64,000 bases of DNA from Corynebacterium sp. MSK297. GTDB taxonomy: Bacteria > Actinomycetota > Actinomycetes > Mycobacteriales > Mycobacteriaceae. Positions 44,220-54,212 of this stretch are shown one piece after another. The notes under the pieces are model-generated. The model saw only the letters and a program-made list of their open reading frames with translations, was not told where the DNA came from and made no database searches. Location of the stretch: positions 1-64,000 of the forward strand of contig NZ_JASPGD010000004.1 of the NCBI RefSeq assembly GCF_030232885.1. Direction: 5' to 3'. Numbering within the stretch: position 1 is the first letter of the stretch; each line of letters opens with the position of its first letter. A program made the position numbers and the translations under genes.

Positions 44220-46260
44220 TCGCGTGTAGGCTGCGTGCGGTGCGATCCGTTTCTTGCAGCATCAGCGGATCAGTGCCCGGCATTGGGGAGATTGTGGTAT
44301 CTGGCATCTGTGCATGCGTAGGAATGCCGATGATGTGCAGCCGAGAATCCTGGCTGCCGTCCGGGTGAATCGTCCGACGAGTAGTGATGTCAGTTTCCGG
44401 CGAACCAGTCTGGGCACCGTCGACCGCAAACGGACGGATTCGACCAGAAGCAAACAATGACTGGCTGAGCAGATCCGCGGGGAAACGGATATCGGGCTTC
44501 GGCAACCAAGCGTCGACAAGTGTGGCAGCACTAGCCCGGCGCGCAGCAACCCCCGAACCGCAGGTCAGCATAAACTCGTCCGCGCTGATTTCCAGTTGTG
44601 GGTGCGCACCGAGGAATTCCACCAGGCCGACGTCGACAAGCGCGAGCAACTGCTGGGACCGAAACAGTGGTGGGCCCGACCCTACCATCTGGCCCAAAGC
44701 CATGACCTCATGCAAGTTTGGTGATGCGGAATCCTGGGTGAATTTTCCTTGGCTACCGGCAATGCCGACGTGTTTACGGCACGAGGCAAATACCCACAGA
44801 GCGGCTTTGATCGGCGAATCTGTGCCCTGGAGGGCCTCGTCGATATCGCGGGCCAGTGAATCTGCAACCTGGCTGGTCGATTCTGCACGTGGGTGAAAAT
44901 AAGGCTGTAAATCACAAAACTCAGAAGTATGCTGTGCCAATGCACCGTGTACACCGTACGAGTCCAGCAGCACGTGCACTGGGGTGGAATCTATGACAGA
45001 GATAATCTCATCCAGACTGGTCATAATCGCGTCTGGGCGCACACGTGCCAGGGTGCGGTAAAAAGCTTCGAACGCATCACGGATAATTGCCGGGGCGAAA
45101 TCGGTGGAGAAATCAATCCGTGCCCAGTTTTGTGCTGCCGCCAATGCGTCCTGCAGCCGCGCCATCTGTGCCTTGGGCGGGAGTGATCCATAATCTGATT
45201 TGGGCAAGAATGGATAGCCGCGGCGGGAAGTGACCACGAACCGTGGCTCCGTGCCGCTAGCCCGGTACCGCAACCCGGAACGGCTGGTGGGGTCCACCTC
45301 AAAGAAACCACCACGTCCCAGTGTGCACAATGCCATGAGATCAAAAAATCCCATGCCCAATCCACGCACCAGCACGGGCTGCCCGGCCGGTATCATCTCG
45401 ACAGGCTGTTCCACAGGGTTATTTGGGCCGATCCAGCGTAGGTTTTCAGACTGGTTGGCAGCACGCAATTGGTATTGTTCGTCGTTATCCGCGTTCAGCA
45501 CCCAACCGGTGGCAAGAACGGTGGCGTGCGCGGAAATGGTGGTGCCGTCGGCCAGCGTGATGAGGTCATAGTCCCGGGTGTCACAGTCTGGGGCGTCATA
45601 GTAACGGGCATCACAGTCTGAGGAGCTGTCTGCGTTGCCAGCCTGCGCATCCCGGGCGGCCTGCTGGATACGGATAGCACGCGAGTTGTGCTCGACAACG
45701 TCCACGGAATCCGGCAATTGTGCCACGGCGACCCGGTATACCCAGCGTAAATACTCGCCATAAAGTGCCCGCGAAGGATTGGATTGCTCCACGGTGCCAG
45801 TGAGTTCTTCGCGGTAATTCTCAGCTATGCCAGTCCGCGGTGGGTGCTGGCGGAAAAGTTTTTGTTTCGCTGCGACTACCTCGGCATCAGTATCATAATT
45901 CAGGGTGCCGGCGTCGAGTGCTGCCAGCAGGTCATCGCCACGAATCAGCCGAATCCATTCGTAGAGTGTTGGCCCGGACAATACGGGTGCGCCGACCGAG
46001 GAACCTGGCTCTGTGAACAATGTGACGGCGTCTGCTAGCGTGTTCATGCATAGCGTGCGGGTTTGGGTAGTATCCCAGACGCGTCCGGCACCGATTTGTG
46101 AATCATCGATGATGTGGACGGTAACGCGTGGGTGAGTGTGCTGCGTTTGTCCTGACTGGGAGTGCTTGTCAGACGCCGCGCGCAGATACTCTGCCAGACG
46201 TTCCAACACGGAGATTCCCCGTGGACCGGCGCCAATAAGTGCGAGGTGGGTTGTGCTCAT
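44182..46260 (-). CDS. FAD/NAD(P)-binding oxidoreductase in the nad operon
   Basis: A 692-residue flavoprotein of the FAD/NAD(P)-binding (Pyr_redox_9, COG4529) type. The N-terminal dinucleotide motif ALIGAGPRGISVLERLAEYL is at about 7-26. A second region, TISAHATVLATGWV (about 245-258), is like the ATG motif of such enzymes. RGLGMGFFDLMALCTLGRGG and a C-terminal IIGIPTHAQMPDT follow. The start overlaps the nadC stop (ATGA), so it is the third gene of a nadA-nadC operon. No nadB (L-aspartate oxidase) is present here. Whether this protein supplies iminoaspartate or does something else is unknown. It is not a NadB sequence. Confidence 0.75.
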   Translation of the reverse strand: MSTTHLALIGAGPRGISVLERLAEYLRAASDKHSQSGQTQHTHPRVTVHIIDDSQIGAGRVWDTTQTRTLCMNTLADAVTLFTEPGSSVGAPVLSGPTLYEWIRLIRGDDLLAALDAGTLNYDTDAEVVAAKQKLFRQHPPRTGIAENYREELTGTVEQSNPSRALYGEYLRWVYRVAVAQLPDSVDVVEHNSRAIRIQQAARDAQAGNADSSSDCDARYYDAPDCDTRDYDLITLADGTTISAHATVLATGWVLNADNDEQYQLRAANQSENLRWIGPNNPVEQPVEMIPAGQPVLVRGLGMGFFDLMALCTLGRGGFFEVDPTSRSGLRYRASGTEPRFVVTSRRGYPFLPKSDYGSLPPKAQMARLQDALAAAQNWARIDFSTDFAPAIIRDAFEAFYRTLARVRPDAIMTSLDEIISVIDSTPVHVLLDSYGVHGALAQHTSEFCDLQPYFHPRAESTSQVADSLARDIDEALQGTDSPIKAALWVFASCRKHVGIAGSQGKFTQDSASPNLHEVMALGQMVGSGPPLFRSQQLLALVDVGLVEFLGAHPQLEISADEFMLTCGSGVAARRASAATLVDAWLPKPDIRFPADLLSQSLFASGRIRPFAVDGAQTGSPETDITTRRTIHPDGSQDSRLHIIGIPTHAQMPDTTISPMPGTDPLMLQETDRTARSLHAIIRDLPGATRQS

Positions 46261-47219
46261 GAAAAATCCAATCCAATATCCAGCACTTGCACTGAATGGG
46301 TCAGTGCACCTACCGCAATATAATCGACCCCGGTGGTGCCATATTCACCGGCCTGTTCCAGCGACAAACCTCCGGAGGCTTCCAGCTTGGTGGCCGGGCT
46401 AAGCTCTTGTCGACGCGTTACGGCGGCGTGGACTTCAGTAGGAGTGAAATTATCGAGCAACACGATGTCCGGGTGCAGCGGCAGGATGTCGTCGAGTTGC
46501 TCCAGGGTATCGACTTCTACTTCGCAAGGAACGTGCGGGGCGCGTTCGCGCACCAGGCGTAGCGCCTGGCTGACACTACCTCCGGCGGCGTAGACATGGT
46601 TGTCTTTGATCATGGCGGCATCGCCCAGGCCCATGCGGTGATTACTGCCACCACCAGCGCGGACCGAGTATTTTTGCAGCTCGCGCATTCCGGGCAAAGT
46701 TTTGCGGGTATCGCGCACACCGGCCTGCGGAATCACGGTATGGTGTGTGGCTTTTTGGGCCGCCGCGTGCTCGATTGCACGCACCCACCGGCGGGTTTCC
46801 GTTGCGATACCGCTGGCGTGCGAGATGAGATTGAGTAGCGTGCGTTCAGCAGCGAGTACCAGCCGAGTGTTCGCAGTGATCGTTGCCAAGCGCTGCCCTG
46901 CGGCCACCTCTGTGCCGTCGCGGCATTCCAGCGTGAGGTGGAAAGCCTGTGACGAGTGAGCATCGGCATGGCTATCGCCTGCGGGTGCGTCGGCAAGTGA
47001 GATGCCCCCACTGGCTAGCCGCTGGGCGGTAGCGGAAAATACCGGCTCGACCAGACCCAGCCCAGCGATGACTCCATCCTGGCGCGCATTCAGTTCGGCG
47101 GTACAGGTGGCATCAGCGGCCACCGTAGCCAAGGAGGTGTGATCTGGCCCGTAGGCGAAATCTTCGTCTAAAGCTCTAGTGATCAGGGCAGAGCAATCAG
47201 GTAACTGCAGGGGGTCCAT
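46257..47219 (-). CDS. nadC: nicotinate-nucleotide pyrophosphorylase (carboxylating)
   Basis: NadC (quinolinate phosphoribosyltransferase) converts quinolinate and PRPP to nicotinate mononucleotide. The product is 320 residues. Catalytic and substrate residues are in RDTRKTLPGMRELQKYSVRA and GGGSNHRMGLGDAAMIKDNH. The C-terminal PRPP site includes IVLLDNFTP, EASGGLSLEQ and GVDYIAVGALTHS. It starts directly after the nadA stop and overlaps the next gene by 4 nt. A low-complexity insertion of about 20 residues (ADAPAGDSHADAHS) lies near residue 80. Confidence 0.96.
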   Translation of the reverse strand: MDPLQLPDCSALITRALDEDFAYGPDHTSLATVAADATCTAELNARQDGVIAGLGLVEPVFSATAQRLASGGISLADAPAGDSHADAHSSQAFHLTLECRDGTEVAAGQRLATITANTRLVLAAERTLLNLISHASGIATETRRWVRAIEHAAAQKATHHTVIPQAGVRDTRKTLPGMRELQKYSVRAGGGSNHRMGLGDAAMIKDNHVYAAGGSVSQALRLVRERAPHVPCEVEVDTLEQLDDILPLHPDIVLLDNFTPTEVHAAVTRRQELSPATKLEASGGLSLEQAGEYGTTGVDYIAVGALTHSVQVLDIGLDFS

Positions 47220-48323
47220 TTACTCGGCACCGCCAGGGTTGCCGATGGTGATCATGGCCTCGAGTGATTTGCGCGCAGCATCCGCGATGTTTTTCTCCAC
47301 CGTGATTTCGTCGGTTTCGGTTTCCAGGCAGTGCACTAGGGCTTCCGGCGTGATCATCTTCATGTATTTGCATTCAGCGCGGTCGTTGACGGCTTGAAAA
47401 TCAATGTCCGGTGCTGCCTGGTGCAGCTGGTGCAGCATGCCGGTTTCGGTAGCCACCAGCACCTTGTTGTGCGGCTGCTTTTGTGCCTGGGTGATCATCT
47501 GCCCAGTAGAAAGCATATGCACACGCTCCTGCGGCACTAAGCCTTCGTTAGCTAAGTACAGCGCGGAATTGGCACAACCGCATTCGGGGTGGATATAGAG
47601 ATCAGCCGAGGGATTATCCTGGGTTTGTTGCGTTAATTGTTCCGCACTGATACCTGCATGCACGTGGCATTCGCCAGCCCAAATGTGCATATTTTCCCGG
47701 CCAGTTTCGCGTTGTACATAAGCGCCTAAAAACTGGTCTGGGCAGAAAAGAATTTCTTGGTCTGCGGGCAAGGAATTGACCACATCGACGGCATTCGACG
47801 AGGTGCAGCACACGTCGGTCAGGGCCTTCACATCAGCGGTGGTATTGACGTAGCTGACCACCAGTGCATCGGGGTGCTCGGCTTTCCACTCGTGAAGTTG
47901 TTCTGCCGTAATCGAATCGGCCAAGGAACAACCAGCACGCGCATCCGGTATCAACACCTTCTTGTTTGGCGAGAGGATTTTCGCGGATTCTGCCATGAAG
48001 TGCACACCGCAAAACACGATGATGTCTGCATCGGTTTCTGCGGCCTTCCGGGACAGCGCCAGTGAATCACCCGTGTGATGGGCTACGTCCTGGATTTCTG
48101 GAATTTGGTAATTATGAGCCAAGATCACAGCGTTGCGTTGTGCTGCCAGCTCGCGCACCCGGTTGGCCCATGCGGTGTAGCCTCCCGGAAGGCTCCGGTT
48201 CGCGGCGGTTGCATCATTGTGTTTCGCAGCAGTGCTGGTATCAACAGCAGTGCTGGTATCGAAATGAGGATCAGAAACAGTGTCAGTAGTAGGACGCGTG
48301 AGATGCGCGCTGGTACGAGTCAC
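47220..48323 (-). CDS. nadA: quinolinate synthase
   Basis: NadA condenses iminoaspartate with dihydroxyacetone phosphate to quinolinate using a [4Fe-4S] cluster. The product is 367 residues from GTG 48323, chosen for the GGGAG site before it. The ATG at 48386 adds an unrelated stretch. Three cluster cysteine regions are visible: [20 protein letters not shown] and HPECGCANS. Also typical are [25 protein letters not shown] and [10 protein letters not shown]. The N-terminus before residue 45 is Thr/Ala-rich and repetitive. It is the first gene of a tightly packed nadA-nadC-FAD protein operon. Confidence 0.95.
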   Translation of the reverse strand: MTRTSAHLTRPTTDTVSDPHFDTSTAVDTSTAAKHNDATAANRSLPGGYTAWANRVRELAAQRNAVILAHNYQIPEIQDVAHHTGDSLALSRKAAETDADIIVFCGVHFMAESAKILSPNKKVLIPDARAGCSLADSITAEQLHEWKAEHPDALVVSYVNTTADVKALTDVCCTSSNAVDVVNSLPADQEILFCPDQFLGAYVQRETGRENMHIWAGECHVHAGISAEQLTQQTQDNPSADLYIHPECGCANSALYLANEGLVPQERVHMLSTGQMITQAQKQPHNKVLVATETGMLHQLHQAAPDIDFQAVNDRAECKYMKMITPEALVHCLETETDEITVEKNIADAARKSLEAMITIGNPGGAE

Positions 48324-48449
48324 AAAAGCTCCCAAAAAGCAGTCATAGTCACAGGAAACAGATGTACATACCGTACTAAAAATCATCAGCGAACTACCAG
48401 CTACGACTAAGCCACGACCAGTGCGGCCGGGGCATACAACACTGCAGAA

Positions 48450-50015
48450 TTACAGCTGCAGCGAGCCATTTGCCAACCCGACGGCGGCGATGATCGCAGC
48501 GACGAAGACCACGACCACGATTGACCACTCAAAACCGTTGAATAGCTTTTCCCGGCGCGAGATTCGCGTAAGAACGTAAGGAATAATTCCGGGCACAACT
48601 GCGAGTGCGCCGAAAAGAATATAAACCGGATCGGCGGCATAAATAAGCCATATCGAATAGATAAAAGCGACGGCGCCGATGAATAAATGCGTGTGGTTTT
48701 CCCGCCGGGAAATCTCGGGCCCGGAGAGATCAAACCTGGTGCCTGCGTGCGGGTGGGTGATGCCTTTGCCGCGCAGAGCCAGCAGTAATAGGTACAGCGA
48801 GGAGAAGATATAGGGCAGCAGGTACATGACGGTGGCCAGCTGCACCATGGAAATATAGGCGGTTTCGTTTAGGAAGAATACGATGACAGCGAATTGAATG
48901 ACCGAGGTGGAAATCAGCTGCGCCATCCATGGTGCCCCGGCCGCATTGATGGATCCGGTGCGTTTGGGCAGCAGGCCGTCGATAGCCATCATGGTCAATG
49001 GTTCAGCACACAGCATCTGCCAGGAAACATAGGCACCCAGCACGGAGATGCACAATCCGATTGAGATCAGTAGCCCACCGACCGGGCCAATCGCTGCTTC
49101 GAGTACTGCGGCCATGGAGTTATCGGGTAAAGCTGCTAGTTCCTCTTGGCTTAACACACCAAAAGATAGTGTTGCCACTGATACCAACAGCACAAGAACG
49201 GAGACAAAGCCCAGGACAGTGGCACGCCCGACGTCGGTACGCTGCCTAGCCTGCTTGGAATACACCGAGGCGCCTTCGACACCGATGAATACCCAGACGG
49301 TAAACAACATGATGCCTTGGACCTGTTCGAACACAGAGCCTTCGGTGGAGTCATGGCCCCAGAAATCCAGGGTGAAGGTATCCCAGCTGAAGCCGAAAAA
49401 CAGTAACAACACGATAAACGCCAGGATGGGCACCAGCTTGGCGACGGTTACTACCGTGTTCATAATCGCGGCTTGTTTCACCCCACGGCTCAGTAGGGCG
49501 AAAATTATCCAGGTCATCACACTGACCGAGATGAAAGAGGCCCACCGGTTGGACTCGCTAAACAGCGGAATATAGTGGCCGATGGTGTTGAAAAACAGCG
49601 TGGCGTAGCCCACCTGGGCGATCACCGAGCCCAGCCAATAGCCCCAGCCTGAGGCAAAGCCAATGAAATCGCCTAACCCAGCGCGCACATACGAATACAC
49701 TCCGGAATCGAGATGTGGTTTGCGGTGCGCCAGAATCTGGAACACAAATGCCACTGAGAGCATGCCCACGCCGGCGATTGCCCACCCGATGAGCATCGCA
49801 CCTGGTGCGGCAACCGAGGCGATATTTTGCGGCAACGAGAAGATGCCGGCGCCAACACAGGAGCCGATGATCAGTGCTACCAGTGACCACATTGTCACGG
49901 TGTGCTTGGATTTTCCGTCTCCTGAGTGCTGCGAATCTGTGCCGGTGGGGGATGTGGCTGCAACCCCGTGTGAGGGCGCGGTGTTCGAAGTTCTCGCATG
50001 TGGCTCGCTGTGCAT
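48450..50015 (-). CDS. basic amino acid/polyamine antiporter (APC family, ArcD-like)
   Basis: A 521-residue permease with about 12 transmembrane helices. After a polar cytoplasmic N-terminus (about 45 residues) the first helix has LIIGSCVGAGIFSLPQNIAS, the glycine-rich substrate loop of APA-type antiporters. Later segments such as GWAIAGVGMLSVAFVFQIL, GVYSYVRAGLGDFIGFASGW and VFIGVEGASVYSKQA closely follow arginine/ornithine antiporters. ATG 50015 is preferred over the frame from 50075, but no clear ribosome site is seen. It is divergent from the mazG-like gene. Confidence 0.8.
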   Translation of the reverse strand: MHSEPHARTSNTAPSHGVAATSPTGTDSQHSGDGKSKHTVTMWSLVALIIGSCVGAGIFSLPQNIASVAAPGAMLIGWAIAGVGMLSVAFVFQILAHRKPHLDSGVYSYVRAGLGDFIGFASGWGYWLGSVIAQVGYATLFFNTIGHYIPLFSESNRWASFISVSVMTWIIFALLSRGVKQAAIMNTVVTVAKLVPILAFIVLLLFFGFSWDTFTLDFWGHDSTEGSVFEQVQGIMLFTVWVFIGVEGASVYSKQARQRTDVGRATVLGFVSVLVLLVSVATLSFGVLSQEELAALPDNSMAAVLEAAIGPVGGLLISIGLCISVLGAYVSWQMLCAEPLTMMAIDGLLPKRTGSINAAGAPWMAQLISTSVIQFAVIVFFLNETAYISMVQLATVMYLLPYIFSSLYLLLLALRGKGITHPHAGTRFDLSGPEISRRENHTHLFIGAVAFIYSIWLIYAADPVYILFGALAVVPGIIPYVLTRISRREKLFNGFEWSIVVVVFVAAIIAAVGLANGSLQL

Positions 50016-50082
50016 GATGGTAAAGCTACCCTGGAAAACCCTGGATGCGAAAGGTGGGGTGGGTATAGCGGGCACGGTTGCT

Positions 50083-50088
50083 TATAAG
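50083..50088 (+). promoter_or_regulatory. -10 box of a leaderless mazG transcript
   Basis: TATAAG lies 9 nt before the ATG at 50098, with no Shine-Dalgarno sequence between. Confidence 0.4.
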
Positions 50089-50097
50089 ATTGTGGCC

Positions 50098-50733
50098 ATG
50101 ACTGTTCTGCTTCTTGATCCTCGTTGGCCCGAACAAATCCCGTTGGAAGTATTCAGTGGTGTCTATGGGCCAGTGAGTTATACCGAGGAAGTGCCGGTGT
50201 CGGTGCGGTGGAGCCTCGGCGACATCATCAGTGGAACAGACCCTGTTGGCCAGGGGCTTTTGGTCAGCACTAATGAGGCAGATCAGCGAGTGCTGGACCG
50301 ATTGGACCGCGGTGAGCGTGTGATTGCTGCCCGCTCGCGCGATGATCAACTGCATATTGCCCGCCAGGTGATGCAGCGCGCCCGCGATATTGGTGAGTTT
50401 GAACTTCTGCAGACGCATAAAACTCTCGTGCCGTATTTACGGGAGGAAGTCGCTGAGCTTGCCGACGTTATCGAGTCTGCCGAAACCAATAGCGATATTG
50501 ACGACGGCCAGCTGGTGCGCGAGCTCGGTGATGTCCTGCTGCAATTGTTGTTTCATGCGGAGCTTGGGCGGCGTCGTCAAGCGTTTAGTCTGGATGATGT
50601 GGCAGCGAGTTTCATCGCGAAAATGCGTTCACGGGCGCCGTACCTTTTCGATGGCACCAGCACCGTGGTGTCGCAAGAAGACCAAGACCGGCTGTGGGCA
50701 GAGGGTAAGCGTGCGGAACAGGCGCGAGGATAG
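50098..50733 (+). CDS. mazG: MazG-family nucleotide pyrophosphohydrolase
   Basis: A 211-residue protein. The C-terminal half (about 95-205) is a MazG NTP-PPase domain. It has the EExxE-type helix in YLREEVAELADVIESAE and ELGDVLLQLLFHAEL with E-x-x-D for Mg. FSLDDVAASFIAKMRSRAPYLF then follows as in MazG. It would hydrolyse (d)NTPs to monophosphates, cleaning damaged nucleotides. The N-terminal half is specific to actinobacteria and has no clear motif. Only one MazG domain is present, against two in E. coli MazG. The genes downstream are in the same direction. Confidence 0.88.
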   Translation: MTVLLLDPRWPEQIPLEVFSGVYGPVSYTEEVPVSVRWSLGDIISGTDPVGQGLLVSTNEADQRVLDRLDRGERVIAARSRDDQLHIARQVMQRARDIGEFELLQTHKTLVPYLREEVAELADVIESAETNSDIDDGQLVRELGDVLLQLLFHAELGRRRQAFSLDDVAASFIAKMRSRAPYLFDGTSTVVSQEDQDRLWAEGKRAEQARG

Positions 50734-50745
50734 GTTTATTCCACC

Positions 50746-51549
50746 ATGGATTATTCAGTGCAAAGTGGGAGAACCGGCTGCCTAAAAGTAGGTTGTGCTT
50801 CAGTGCTGGGGATAGTGTTGATTATCTCTGTGGTGTTGTGGCTACTGTCTTTTGTTGATGGACCGTCGGTGACCCGCCAGCTGCAGCCGGTGCCGGATAA
50901 CGTGCCGCCGGCGGCTGGGCAGGAAGTGCCCTCGATTGACGTGCATAGCGACGGGCGCACTGCCGATAAGCTCACCTACTGGTCTGATGGCCTAGCCGAC
51001 GACACTGGGATCCCGGAGCAGGCATTGCGGGCGTATGGAAACGCGGAGTTGATTGCCCGCGATGCGTGGCCGTCATGCAATCTGGATTGGACAACGTTGG
51101 CGGGCATAGGTTGGGTCGAAACGCGCCACGGCAGTTATGCCGGCAACTGGTTCGATAGACCTTCCATTGGGCAGGATGGCCGGGTAGATCCACCGATTAT
51201 CGGGATTGCGTTGGATGGCACCAATAACACTGTGCACATCCCGGATACCGATGGCGGTGAATTCGATAACGACGAGGTTTATGACCGTGCCGTTGGCCCG
51301 ATGCAGTTTATTCCGCAAACCTGGCACCGCTATGGATTGGATGCTTCCGGGGACGGGTTTGCGGACCCGCAGCACATCGACGATGCTGCGTTGGCGGCTG
51401 CGAATTTGTTGTGCACTGATGGCCGAAACTTGGATGATGCCCAAACCTGGACCGAGGCGATTTTGTCGTATAACAACTCAAACGATTACGTCCTCAAAGT
51501 CCGTGATGCCGCGAATTCTTATGCCATTGACCAGCCCGCATCCCGCTAG
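50746..51549 (+). CDS. membrane-anchored lytic transglycosylase
   Basis: A 267-residue peptidoglycan-cleaving enzyme with an N-terminal membrane anchor (about 16-37, VGCASVLGIVLIISVVLWLL), and so probably outside the membrane. The SLT/goose-lysozyme-like domain has the catalytic Glu in GIGWVETRHGSY, a GPMQFIPQTWHRYGLD motif, DDAALAAANLLC and AILSYNNSNDYV. Two Cys (WPSCNLDW, LLCTDG) may pair. It is 12 nt downstream of mazG and upstream of eno, a frequent actinobacterial arrangement. Confidence 0.88.
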   Translation: MDYSVQSGRTGCLKVGCASVLGIVLIISVVLWLLSFVDGPSVTRQLQPVPDNVPPAAGQEVPSIDVHSDGRTADKLTYWSDGLADDTGIPEQALRAYGNAELIARDAWPSCNLDWTTLAGIGWVETRHGSYAGNWFDRPSIGQDGRVDPPIIGIALDGTNNTVHIPDTDGGEFDNDEVYDRAVGPMQFIPQTWHRYGLDASGDGFADPQHIDDAALAAANLLCTDGRNLDDAQTWTEAILSYNNSNDYVLKVRDAANSYAIDQPASR

Positions 51550-51636
51550 TGCGGGGTGCCTGTTACAGCTGGGAAGAAAATCTGGAACAATTAAGTGTGT
51601 TCACTGCACCTGACAAGGCGCACGACTGCGCATTAA

Positions 51637-52935
<1,299 letters not shown>

Positions 52936-52983
52936 AACCCGCGCTGGATACTACCCTGCGCTGGATGCTAATTCGAGGAGATC

Positions 52984-53589
52984 ATGACTGAGCGTAAAAA
53001 ATCTACGCTGCGGACACGGACCACCGTGCCCGTTTCTTCTCGTACCGCCGGGCAGAATGGTGCTGCCCGGAATCCAAAGGCCCCGAAAAAACTGCACCAG
53101 CGATTCGATTTGATCAGCATCGGCGTGATGGTTTCTGTGGTGCTGGTGATTTTGGTCTCTGTGGCAGTACCACTGCGCAATTATTATGAAGGCAGGGCAG
53201 AAATTGCCCGTTTGGAAGATTCCATCGCCGCGAAGCAGGCCGAAAAGTTGGCGCTTGGAGAAGAAATAGAGCGTTATCACGACGAAGATTTTGTTCGTGA
53301 GCAAGCGCGGCGCCGCTTTGGCTTGGTAGCACCTGGTGAGACTGCTTACCGTATTTTGGATCCACGTATTACCGATAATGATTCGGTCACGACCTCACGG
53401 CAAGACTATGAAGAAGCCCGTCCGTGGTACGAGGTGTTGTGGGATTCGATCGCAGAACCACCGGAAGCAGTAGAGCCACCCGAGTCACCGGAGCCTGTCG
53501 GTGGGAGCGGAAGTCCGGATGATCCGGAAGAACCGGATGCGGAGCCAGCCCCGGATGCCCACGATCCAGCAGAAGAAACCGCCCTGTAA
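52984..53589 (+). CDS. septum formation initiator (FtsB/DivIC family)
   Basis: A 201-residue bitopic membrane protein of the division machinery. A basic cytoplasmic N-terminus (about 1-43) is followed by one transmembrane helix (about 45-63, VMVSVVLVILVSVAVPL), a coiled coil (about 65-100, ARLEDSIAAKQAEKLALGEE) and the conserved DEDFVREQARRRFGLVAPGE motif. A Pro/Glu/Asp-rich tail makes up the last 60 residues. GAGGAG precedes the ATG. It would bridge FtsL- and FtsQ-type proteins at the septum. Confidence 0.9.
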   Translation: MTERKKSTLRTRTTVPVSSRTAGQNGAARNPKAPKKLHQRFDLISIGVMVSVVLVILVSVAVPLRNYYEGRAEIARLEDSIAAKQAEKLALGEEIERYHDEDFVREQARRRFGLVAPGETAYRILDPRITDNDSVTTSRQDYEEARPWYEVLWDSIAEPPEAVEPPESPEPVGGSGSPDDPEEPDAEPAPDAHDPAEETAL

Positions 53590-53642
53590 GCGTACTGGTA
53601 CCAGTTGCGCGTAGCGAGTTGTTTCATGCGAGAATAGGCGGC

Positions 53643-54188
53643 ATGAGTGTTTCTTCCGCCGAGCTTGCTGTCGTCGAAAAGCAATTGGGGCGTCGACCAC
53701 GCGGCGTCGTCGAGATCTCCTATCGCACCCCTGATGGCCAACCAGCCGTGATTAAAACAACGCCGAAACTTCCTGACGGCACCCCGTTTCCGACGCTGTT
53801 TTACCTCACTGATCCGCGTCTTACGGCAGAGGCTTCCCGTCTTGAGGTGGCACACGTGATGAAGTGGATGGAATCACGGTTGGCGAACGATGACACGCTT
53901 GCTAATGATTACCGGCGTGCGCACGAGGCTTTTTTGCTTGAGCGCAACGAATTGGAAGACCTGGGCACAGATTTTTCTGGCGGAGGCATGCCAGAGCGTG
54001 TGAAATGTCTGCATGTGCTGATTGCCTATGCGCTGGCCAAGGGGCCGGACCACTTTCGGCTGGGTACGGAAGCCGTGGCCATGGCGGCAGACCATGGAAA
54101 CCTGCGAGGGATTGCTATCCCGGTGGATTGGCCCTCGTGCGAAGCTTTGGGGATTAACCTCGACGATTTTGATTTCAGTAACGCCTAA
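53643..54188 (+). CDS. DUF501 family protein
   Basis: A 181-residue cytoplasmic protein of a conserved actinobacterial family of unknown function. Family blocks: VEKQLGRRPRGVVEISYR, PFPTLFYLTDPRLTAEASRL, FSGGGMPERVKCLHVLIAYA and WPSCEALGI. The HVLIAYALAKG segment with Lys-Cys-Leu-His before it is the most conserved part. It lies between ftsB/divIC and ppx, an order kept in mycobacteria and corynebacteria. The start at 53643 is preferred to 53619. Confidence 0.9.
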   Translation: MSVSSAELAVVEKQLGRRPRGVVEISYRTPDGQPAVIKTTPKLPDGTPFPTLFYLTDPRLTAEASRLEVAHVMKWMESRLANDDTLANDYRRAHEAFLLERNELEDLGTDFSGGGMPERVKCLHVLIAYALAKGPDHFRLGTEAVAMAADHGNLRGIAIPVDWPSCEALGINLDDFDFSNA

Positions 54189-54212
54189 GTAACGTCAAGA
54201 AGAAGGATTTTT

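Noticed and set aside
48324..48386. N-terminal extension of nadA from ATG 48386
   Set aside because: The extra residues (Cys-rich, no family match) lack a ribosome site, while GGGAG precedes GTG 48323.
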